Assembly (NCBI GenBank): GCA_003024985.2
Contig: PXIH01S0011744.1
Reading direction: 5' to 3' (one strand)
Source: Euperipatoides rowelli
Taxonomy: Eukaryota; Onychophora; Udeonychophora; Euonychophora; Peripatopsidae
DNA: 10,863 nt
Below the pieces are notes generated by a model. It was not told the origin of the DNA. It ran no database searches and worked only from the letters and a program-made list of their open reading frames with translations. The position numbers and the translations under genes were made by a program. The stretch's first letter is position 1; each line of letters starts with the position of its first letter. Positions 1 through 6,140 of the stretch are shown in pieces.

Positions 1-1304
1 TTATTCTGAATTAGAATTATTTTAGTTTTGCAATAAAAATAAACAAATTCATCTTAGAAAACAAAAAATAAATTAGTGTATATGGGGAAGAAGGGGGGGG
101 GGGAGTGGAGGAAGCAGTTGAATTCTGATCTTCCCGCCCTCACATTTTGAAATTTTTCAAGAACGCTTTCCGGCAGTGCCATGGCAATAATCTTGCATCT
201 CTCATCATTCAAAAATTTTCTCAAAAAAAAAAAAAAGAACTAATAAGAACTATAGTTNTCACAATATGATTTTCATAATGTGGTAAGCAGAAAATGCCAT
301 GCTTATATATATTTTAGTTTAGAAACTTATTAATATTTGCAAAATTGTCACATTTACAATATTTATTAAAAATTAAAAAAATCGTTTGAAAAAAGAATAA
401 ATTAGAAAAGTCTTTTTTTTTTTACAAACACTTATTGTTGCCATTTTCATAATTCTTGAATATCTGGAGAGAACAAGGTTAGCTCCACTAGTGTCTGAAT
501 CCCAGATATGCAATTTCCTCCAGCTAAAAAACAGCCAATCAGAGGTTGGCCTTCATTATATTGACTGCCATGTGATTTCATTCATTTTCCATCTGTATAC
601 TATATGTAGGCTACGGTACGATTTTTTTTTTTTTTTAAATAAATTTAATTTAAAACTGGATGCTAACAAAATCTGGAACAAAGTATGTAATTAAAAAAAA
701 TCAAACTACTTAGCAATGCATTAACTTGAGGAATTTAAAAACTAGGATATTTTTTATTTGTAAATCTTAAGAGATATTATCACTTTAAGCTTATTCGGTT
801 CTTACAATTTCAGATTTTATAAATGAAAAATTTAAAAGTAGGCCTATATTTTTAAGTTTATGCATTGTCTGCTACATTTGACAAAATAGGTAAGATTTTA
901 GAAATTAATGTATCCCTAAATATTGTATATTTTTATTTTTCGAAGATTATATCCCACTGTAATTTGATTAGCCTACAGTAAAACGGCGTCTCCACTTTTA
1001 ATTTTATTTACGTTTTAATTTTTGCTTAAGCTTGCAAAAAATATAATAGCCTATAAATTATAATTAAGCTACTGTATATTTACTGTATAAAGCAATTCAT
1101 ATGTATTTATTAAAAGTAATAATGTCAATTAGAAATTTTAGTTTAAATGTATAAATTTTATGTTTTGAACTTTCTAGATAGTGTGTTGGGGGTGGGGTTA
1201 ACTGGATAGTAATGGTGGTTAATCGCATTTTTGCCCATCCCTAATAACAAGGATTTGTGATGGAACTTGCTCGATTCAAGCAACCTATACCAGAAGTACC
1301 TAGA
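1..1304. other. AT-rich non-coding stretch
   Basis: I see no gene here. Every reading frame is short and interrupted, and the one ATG frame near 491-694 translates to low-complexity residues rich in F, N, L and K from A/T runs. Small marks are an A-run near 222-236, an unresolved base at 258, a 10-base palindrome (TGCCATGGCA, 177-186) and a CCAAT-type box in a CCAATCAG context (535-542). No other promoter element accompanies the CCAAT box, so it is not called as a promoter. The part near 1180-1300 is somewhat less AT-rich and has no recognised content. Confidence 0.6.
84..113 (+). repeat. G-rich purine tract with G11
   Basis: An uninterrupted purine run covers 84-105, including eleven G in a row at 93-103, and purines resume after one T. 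It could adopt triplex or G-quadruplex structure, or be a simple-sequence expansion. It resembles a retroelement polypurine tract in composition only; no LTR start follows it. Confidence 0.5.
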
Positions 1305-1409
1305 TGATCATTTAGTTTGAAAATTTAAAACATTAGGCCCCTTTTACCCTCTAACTAGAATTTATAGTTATCTTAATGGAGCAATGGGAGTATGATTCAA
1401 CATAGCCTA

Positions 1410-1417
1410 GTCATATG
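1410..1417. repeat. Left target-site duplication of the hAT-like element
   Basis: GTCATATG directly abuts the left inverted repeat. Its partner is GTCATACG at 1743-1750, with one T/C difference. The unoccupied version is at 5766-5773. Confidence 0.7.
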
Positions 1418-1742
1418 CATGCCCCCACATAGAGGGGTTGCATGGTGCTATAGTCCTGGAGCTCAGGGTCAGGGCAGGCCCCATGCATGAACAACATCCA
1501 ATAGCAACAACATAGTTATGGCTAGGGTCGATGTGGAAGGGGGTCATAGGCCTGGAAAAGGAGCCCCATAGGCTTGTAACGGTAAACAATGGACCAGTAG
1601 TCCATGTACAACCAAAAATAATAATAAAAAAAAGCTTATGAAATCCGACAAGCAAGGATTCCCGTAACAAAAAGTGTAATTTTATAAGGGGCTTCATCTG
1701 GATTTCCAGTCCTGGGGACCTGATTCGGATGTGGGGGCCCTG
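1418..1742 (+). mobile_element. hAT-like non-autonomous element (MITE), 325 bases
   Basis: The right end, read as its reverse complement, is CAGGGCCCCCACAT. The left end is CATGCCCCCACAT, the same with a small change near the tip, so the two ends form short terminal inverted repeats. The element is flanked by GTCATATG (1410-1417) and GTCATACG (1743-1750), an 8-base target duplication with one mismatch. A CAGGG-type tip plus an 8-base duplication is the usual signature of hAT transposons. The paralogous sequence at 5766-5773 has a single uninterrupted GTCATATG, confirming the insertion boundaries. The element is GC-richer than its surroundings. It encodes no transposase: the 96-codon minus-strand frame inside it has no recognisable domain, so it would have needed a transposase from elsewhere. 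Orientation is arbitrary. Confidence 0.75.
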
Positions 1743-1750
1743 GTCATACG
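1743..1750. repeat. Right target-site duplication of the hAT-like element
   Basis: GTCATACG directly follows the CCCTG tip of the right inverted repeat and matches 1410-1417 at seven of eight positions. The sequence after it resumes the flanking repeat (GAACA..ATGG, then GGTAACTATG). Confidence 0.7.
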
Positions 1751-1842
1751 AACAATATGGGTAACTATGTATTCAGTCAAGTGTTTTATTTACACAATAC
1801 ACTGCCACCAATATGAAAATATATGAAATATGTAAACATATC

Positions 1843-1860
1843 TGGCATCCAAATGACAGG
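1843..1860 (+). promoter_or_regulatory. Possible primer-binding site (weak)
   Basis: TGGCATCCAAATGACAGG begins within a few bases of where the left flanking repeat stops matching its partner. LTR retrotransposon primer-binding sites usually start with TGG just inside the 5' LTR and complement a tRNA 3' end. I cannot match this one to a specific tRNA by eye, and age would have blurred it. It is a position-based suggestion only. Confidence 0.2.
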
Positions 1861-2561
1861 TTTACTATGTACCCTTATAGTATGTACCTGTAACTAAAAT
1901 ATAAGACAAATTAGTATTTAAAAATTTTTCTTTACAAACTTTAAATTTTGGCCTAGTAAACTGGTAACATGGACTGTAATTCGCTTTTTACACATATATT
2001 TTATTGATGCCTAAGATAATGTCTGACTCCAATAGGATTATTTTCATCTAAATATAATTAATCTCCTCCCTTAAAACGTTTTTTTTTTTTGTGATTTTTA
2101 AACTAAAAGATAGTTGTTCAACACACAATTTTTTTTATATTCTTTCCAAAAATTTAAATTTTTATTATTATATCTTTCAATGGTCAAAATGAACAAAAGT
2201 ATTTCACCCAAGCAAATAAATTCAGCTCAACCAGAGGAAGTTAGGACTGTATCTACAGGAGCTCATTAACTCCTGTAGAGTTATCCACAATCAGCACTCC
2301 TATAGGGATAAGTAATGTTGTGTGCACTCGAGATGAATCGGATTCCTCCACCATTCAGTTCAATCATAAAATAATGCAAGAACTAGGAAAATTAAATATA
2401 GATTAAAAAAAAATGAAATGGTGGAAAACAAGGGTTGCAGAATTATTAACAACGGGAAACTTAATAGAATAGAATTAAACAACAGTAGTAATAATTAAGT
2501 ACTGGCTGTTTCCCACTCACAGCACCACCTTTTGTACAAATGAATCATTAACTATTTTTCA
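1861..2561 (+). other. Leader-like stretch before the gag relic
   Basis: No intact gene is seen. If the LTR reading is right, this is the untranslated leader and the decayed start of gag. A short ATG frame runs from 2189 to a stop at 2267. Another hydrophilic open patch lies near 2310-2403, rich in D, S, Q, K and N, in keeping with a Gag amino-terminal region but not diagnostic. A perfect 9-base inverted repeat with an 8-base loop covers 2253-2278. Most of 1861-2190 is plain AT-rich sequence. Confidence 0.35.
2253..2278. repeat. Perfect inverted repeat, 9-base stem
   Basis: CTACAGGAG (2253-2261) is exactly complementary to CTCCTGTAG (2270-2278), with an 8-base spacer. It is not followed by a T-run and the genome appears eukaryotic, so it is not a bacterial terminator. 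Its role is unknown. Confidence 0.6.
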
Positions 2562-3603
2562 ATAAGCCCTACAGCTCAACAAAATTTAGCTCAGTCAAGG
2601 GATCAAACAGATTCAACTAATGGAGATAAAGATAGTGAGATAGACATTAATCAAGATTTCTTATCATGACATCTGGACCATAGTTGTATAGATTATAATT
2701 ACACTATAGGACCAGAGGTATTGGCTATGCTTCCCATATTTACAGCTAACCCAACCCAACAGATCGCTTTGAATGTGAGTGATGGCTACACATTCCTGGA
2801 ATTGATTGGAGTTAAGTTGGGCTCCTAGCAAAATAAAGCAGATAATGGAGCAAAAGGTATCTCCAAATGTGCGCTCCATATACTTTGCGGATCTTGGAAA
2901 TTAAAAACAACACATTAGTATTAATGAAAGGATAGACCAAGTTAAAATATTATTCTCCAAAAGACCTAAAAAAGGTTGGTTTAGGCTCATAATGAGCTGT
3001 ATGAAAAACAGGGTGAAACCTTGGGAGCATACCAACAGCGATTAATAACTACACCATACACTATTCAAGCCCCATTGTCTAAGGAGGCACATGATTAGAT
3101 CTATTAACTCAGTTCAGAGAAAGTATTATGATTCCAGAGCTGAGTGCAAAAACAGGCTCATAAAACATTTAAAGAGACTGTGAAGTACGCGCTCAAAATG
3201 GAGCAAATACTATATTAATATAAGTAGCCAAAAGATGGCACTTAACGCAGACAGTGAGTCAGCAGAGAACTACAACATAATTTATCCAATAAATAAAACT
3301 TACTCTCCCAAGGCAGATGAAATCCAAACATATAGTTTTCCAAACAATAATAATATAATAAATACAGTGTATGCCTCTTCATCTGCTTATGACCCAGGTT
3401 ACCAAAGCCCTATCGTTAAAGGTTCCTATGATCATCTCAATTGAGAGGGTAATGTGTCCCAAGAGAAGATAGTAGTAGTTAACAGTAATCCTGCGATAAT
3501 TAGATGTGGATATGGTAGAGCAATAGGACACATACAAAATTATTGCCCAAAATCTTTAAATTTTAAAAACTCTACAGTCCTGGAAAGAATAATAAAACTT
3601 TAG
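2562..3603 (+). pseudogene. Ty3/gypsy-like gag relic
   Basis: This is a broken coding region whose pieces read like a retrotransposon Gag capsid and nucleocapsid. The path is one frame for 2562-2918 (stops at 2667 and 2826), a second for 2920-2987, back to the first for 2988-3095, the third for 3098-3155, the first again for 3159-3215, and the second for 3220-3603 (stop TGA at 3442). Gag-like marks in order are LPIF..NPTQ near 2730, KCALHILCGSWK near 2865, ELYEKQGETLGAYQQRL near 2994-3045, LLTQFRES near 3101, TFKETVKYALKMEQIL near 3165-3212, a polar linker, then a zinc-knuckle-like segment at 3505-3546. Gag packages element RNA into cytoplasmic particles. With at least four frame changes and several stops, it cannot be functional. 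Assignment to Ty3/gypsy rather than another LTR group is inference from domain style. Confidence 0.6.
3505..3546 (+). other. Degenerate CCHC zinc knuckle in the gag relic
   Basis: The frame reads C-G-Y-G-R-A-I-G-H-I-Q-N-Y-C. Spacing is exactly that of the retroviral-type knuckle C-X2-C-X4-H-X4-C, but the second cysteine position (3514-3516) is GGT, glycine, one base from TGT. Nucleocapsid knuckles bind element RNA with zinc held by three cysteines and one histidine, so this copy would not coordinate zinc normally. The frame is the same as the polar stretch starting at 3220, separated by the single TGA at 3442. Confidence 0.65.
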
Positions 3604-3873
3604 ATTCCAACACTCCACATCAGTAAGCACTCATATTATTAAAAAAGAAGGAAAGAGAAATGTTATTTTTTTTGGACATGAAATCCTAATTGATAAAAAA
3701 GTAAAAAGCAAATCAATAAATAATTACAGAATAGTTAGGATTGATGAATAATCATCTAATAAACCTTCAGAATGGTGGAGGTTATTAAAAGGGAGCATAA
3801 AGGGCATTGCTGCCAAGATAAAGATTGTTCAGGTGTCCTCAGCAGGAATGTGTTCTCTTAAAAAAAAAAAATG
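3604..3873 (+). other. Post-gag stretch, no recognisable pol
   Basis: Protease and reverse transcriptase would be expected here in an LTR element, but I see no D-S/T-G protease motif and no reverse transcriptase motif in any + frame. One open patch (about 3754-3860) contains EWWRLLKGSIKGIAAK-like residues, which I do not recognise. It ends in an A-run at 3861-3871. Either pol is deleted or it is too decayed to see by eye. Confidence 0.35.
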
Positions 3874-4220
3874 TCAATGAAAACCTGTAAAGGGCAGTAT
3901 TTTCCTAGTCATTTGTAAAGTTAAAGTCATCCATTGTGGCCGTACAGTGGTTATGGTATCTTTACTCTCAAGAGGACCTCTCCGCATGATAAATTGAAGT
4001 AATTTCCTTGTGCATACTTTTTCAATTTTAGGGAAGCCATAAGGGTGGGTATCAAGTTTAATATGGAATATGGCTGTACTTGGGATCACCTCAGGAACCA
4101 AAAGGCTAGAGTTTTGGACGTTCATTAATGTGGCTGCTTCAATGGGTGAAGGAATCACAAAAGGATGGCTGGGGTCTAGAATTTGCAGATTGAAGTCTAC
4201 CACATTTATTCGCCAATGTC
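3874..4220 (-). other. Unrecognised minus-strand open stretch
   Basis: About 110 codons are open on the minus strand, with no ATG at the upstream end (the frame opens at about 4218; the first start-like codon is GTG at 4203). The composition looks protein-like: proline-containing segments such as LDPSHPFVIPSPIEAA and VPEVIPSTAIFHIKLD, and a basic stretch CTRKLLQFIMRRG. The region is less AT-rich than its neighbours, which partly explains a long chance frame. I recognise no domain. It lies inside the presumed LTR element but on the opposite strand, so it could be an unrelated insertion, an antisense shadow of decayed pol or env, or chance. Confidence 0.2.
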
Positions 4221-4353
4221 TGTGTTAAATGCTACTAACGTTTTATCTGAAAAAGGTTGAGGATATGACGGATCTAACATGAAATTACATTTTCATAAAC
4301 CTATAGATTCCATACGAAACATTAACTCCTTTGTGGCCTTAGCAAGAACATTA

Positions 4354-4488
4354 TATGAATAAAAAGATTTTTTTTTTTTTTTTTAGAAGACGAACTCTAT
4401 CTAATATATGATGGGATTTTATTTCAAAATATCTGGCTTCAAGCCAGACTAGTTTATGAATAAAAAGATTTTTTTTTTTTTTTTTTTA
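4354..4488 (+). repeat. Direct repeat TATGAATAAAAAGA plus T-run, 101 bases apart
   Basis: TATGAATAAAAAGA followed by a long T-run occurs at 4354 and again at 4455. The preceding bases (AGCAAGAAC.. and AGCCAGACT..) are weakly alike. The 70 bases between the T-run and the second copy contain a perfect 8-base inverted repeat with a single centre base (4432-4448) and a + frame patch LYLIYDGILFQN. That patch is faintly like the segment before a gypsy integrase zinc finger, too little to call. The pair may be a local duplication or a small insertion with duplicated ends. Confidence 0.45.
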
Positions 4489-5194
4489 AACGCAAAAACA
4501 AGAAGTTTTCCAAATTACCTCGAGTTTTTGTTGACCCTTTTTCATTAAAGAAATACATTGTTTATTTCTAAGCTTAGGTTTCCTTCTGTAGTAGGCACTG
4601 ATCTCCTGATAAAAACTAATTGATAATTCTGCTTACAAGAACTTCAGAGCTAATTCCTGACCCTGTTTGATAAACACATTTGCTGCCATTGTAGCCAGCC
4701 TCCTGGCTACTAATTAAATAGATTATTTTAAATTAAATATATAGGTGAAATAAAGTGCCAATAAAGAATTTCAACTATAAATTTATTATTTAATTATTTT
4801 CTTCAATTAGATTGTCATGCATAAAATCCATTTAGTCATTTTATAATCTGAACATCAGATTAAGTGAGTAAAGGGTTTAGCTATTGTTATAAATTATGAA
4901 AGTTTAGAAGGAAAAGACTGACTTAGTTGAATAACAGAAATGCTCGCGTGAAAAGAGCAAATATATATATTCTATATTCAATATTCTAATCTGATAATCC
5001 TTAGACCAATAGACATGTTTTCCGAATAAAATAGTCGCCCGATGGCTTTGGGATGGAAGCTGGTAACATCTGAAAATATCCCTGAAGAAGAGGACTTGAT
5101 AAAGACTGTATACTAATTTCCATAACCTTTATAACCATTCTCCCATTTAACCTGATTGCTGAAATTGTAGCGACTTTACACTTTGTGCTTATTT
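4489..5194. other. Unassigned stretch inside the presumed LTR element
   Basis: No gene is seen. It contains a perfect hairpin (GTAGCCAG 4691-4698, loop CCTC, CTGGCTAC 4703-4710) and AT-rich filler around 4710-5000. From about 5030 the base composition becomes more balanced, leading into the GC-richer island. A purine-rich patch near 5083-5092 could be a decayed polypurine tract, but nothing confirms it. Confidence 0.35.
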
Positions 5195-5423
5195 ATTGTA
5201 GATTAAAGCCGCAGGCTGATTGTCGAACGCCCTCAACAAGTGAGCACCAATTTGTGAGCAGGAAAGACCAGGGAGCTGGAGAATACCTAGCCAAGCACGG
5301 GAGTACGGACACCGCAGGACCGCCTGACCACTAAAGAAACTGGAACAGCCATATGAACTGAGATTCCCGGAGCTAGCTCCATCTCTTGTAAGGGCGGCGC
5401 CCCAGAGCATTACCATCAATAAA
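5195..5423 (+). other. GC/CpG-richer island ending in a poly(A) signal
   Basis: This segment stands out from the AT-rich surroundings and contains many CpG, for example TGTCGAACGCC, CACGGGAGTACGG, CCGCAGGACCGCC and GGGCGGCGCC. It ends with AATAAA at 5418-5423, followed by a GT-containing stretch (TTGTAAGTTTGGAG, 5432-5445), the layout of an animal polyadenylation site. No + frame stays open across it. The 76-codon minus-strand frame here has no recognisable domain and is best treated as a product of high GC. Possible readings are part of an LTR (a solo or nested one, perhaps from about 5166), the last exon of a decayed gene, or a non-coding element. No second copy lies in the window. Confidence 0.35.
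5418..5423 (+). promoter_or_regulatory. Poly(A) signal AATAAA
   Basis: A canonical AATAAA sits at the end of the GC-richer island with a GT-containing stretch 9-22 bases later. Such hexamers are common by chance in AT-rich DNA; the composition change just upstream makes this one more credible than most. Confidence 0.35.
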
Positions 5424-5669
5424 CATCTAAATTGTAAGTTTGGAGCCTTTATTTAATTCACTAACCTCGATGCTTAGATATTTAATGTTTAGTGATAAGT
5501 AAGGTAATATATCACACCGGAGTTCTTTTAAATATCACTTAAGGGCATAGCCTTTATTGATTCTATATATCCCAATTAAATATAATTACATTCAATTCTT
5601 ATATTTTATTTCCCCCATTCAATCCATTCACTATAAGCTGACAGCCAAAAGTCAGTTTATACCTATAAC
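5424..5669. other. AT-rich stretch before the right flanking repeat
   Basis: No gene is seen. A 7-base inverted repeat, GTCAGTT (5651-5657) and AACTGAC (5667-5673), lies right at the border of the right flanking repeat. The bases before 5670 are not purine-rich, so a polypurine tract expected upstream of a 3' LTR is not visible, which counts against the LTR reading. Confidence 0.4.
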
Positions 5670-5860
5670 TGACATTTGCAAGTTTAAAGCATTAGAACCC
5701 TTTTCTCTCTTGCTAGAATTTATAGTTATGTAAGAGAGCAATGGGAGTTGATTCAGCATAGCCTAGTCATATGAACATTGATGGTAACTATGAATTCAGT
5801 CAAGTATTTTATTTACGATATTACACCGACACCAATACAAAAAATATGACAAATATATCA
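5670..5860 (+). repeat. Right flanking repeat (candidate 3' LTR), uninterrupted
   Basis: This is the intact counterpart of the split repeat at 1305-1840, in direct orientation, beginning TGACATTT and ending near ATATATCA, so it has the TG...CA ends usual for LTRs. It spans about 190 bases. It shares the blocks CTAGAATTTATAGTTAT (5715-5731), GAGCAATGGGAGT, CATAGCCTAGTCATATG (5757-5773), GGTAACTATG and ATTCAGTCAAGT. It lacks the hAT-like insertion, so 5766-5773 is the empty target. No poly(A) signal or convincing TATA box is seen inside it, and no matching 5-base duplication flanks the pair (CTAGA on the left, CTTAG on the right), which leaves the LTR call open. Confidence 0.55.
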
Positions 5861-6140
5861 CTTAGCAGAGTTGGCTAGAAGAGCGTGTGACCACAGATTG
5901 TGGATAATGGAAATATCCCATAGATATGAGGGATAGTTGTGAATATAATGAATAAGCAATCACAGACAAACCAATGACATTCCATGTTGTCCCTGCTGCC
6001 TTGCAAGGTTAGGTGTTATACCACCAAAGGCTAGGTCCACTGTGGGACTCACCAGTGTGGTGAGCTATTTAGTTCACCCCAGTACTGTTAGACTGCAATG
6101 CTTTAGGGACGGGATCTTGACATATGAAGGAAATTTCAAT
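5861..6140 (+). other. Small GC-richer segment of unknown origin
   Basis: Between two AT-rich stretches, about 5980-6120 has balanced composition. One + frame is open from 5952 to a stop at 6207 without an early ATG. Residues such as PPKARSTVGLTSVVSYLVHP in it belong to no family I recognise. The segment contains a 6-base inverted repeat (CTCACC..GGTGAG, within 6047-6064), and AATAAA follows at about 6139. It could be a fragment of an old repeat or retrocopy. I looked for tRNA-type A and B boxes that would mark a SINE and did not find a convincing pair. Confidence 0.25.

Larger units (their letters stand above)
1305..1840 (+). repeat. Left flanking repeat (candidate 5' LTR), split by an insertion
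   Basis: The two halves, 1305-1417 and 1743-1840, together form about 210 bases that match 5670-5860 in the same orientation. Shared landmarks in order are a TGA.CATTT-like start, a CTAGAATTTATAGTTAT block, GAGCAATGGGAGT, ATAGCCTAGTCATATG, GGTAACTATG and ATTCAGTCAAGT followed by TTTTATTTAC. The copies differ by scattered substitutions and small indels, so they are old. The repeat begins with TG and lies upstream of a gag relic on the same strand, with its partner downstream, which suggests a 5' LTR. The exact ends are uncertain because the outer bases are diverged. It could instead be an unrelated dispersed repeat family. The insertion within it is described separately. Confidence 0.55.

Noticed and set aside
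535-542. Promoter based on the CCAATCAG box
   Set aside because: A single CCAAT motif without TATA, initiator, CpG enrichment or a downstream coding exon is expected by chance.
491-694. 67-codon ATG frame on the + strand
   Set aside because: Its second half translates from A/T homopolymers into F, N, L and K runs, and it has no domain, splice context or neighbouring exon.
1407-1697. 96-codon minus-strand frame
   Set aside because: It lies almost wholly inside the hAT-like element, begins in its target duplication and shows no transposase motif; it is a by-product of a GC-richer repeat.
2664-2879. 71-codon minus-strand frame
   Set aside because: It is antisense to the gag relic, whose + strand reading is supported by capsid-like pieces and a zinc knuckle.
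4352-4383. Intrinsic terminators at the many T-runs
   Set aside because: Stem-plus-T-run terminators belong to bacteria; here the T-runs are frequent homopolymers of an AT-rich animal-type genome.
5189-5419. 76-codon minus-strand frame
   Set aside because: It coincides exactly with the GC-rich island, where stop codons are rare by composition; it has no recognisable domain.
5166-5515. Complete LTR from TGTAGCGAC to ATATCACA
   Set aside because: TG and CA ends and an internal poly(A) signal fit, but no second copy is in the window and nothing flanks it as a duplication, so it stays only a possibility within the island entry.
5861-5960. tRNA gene or tRNA-derived SINE head near TTGGCTAGAAGAGCG
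   Set aside because: It looked like an internal A box, but no GGTTCGA-type B box follows at the right distance and no cloverleaf can be drawn.
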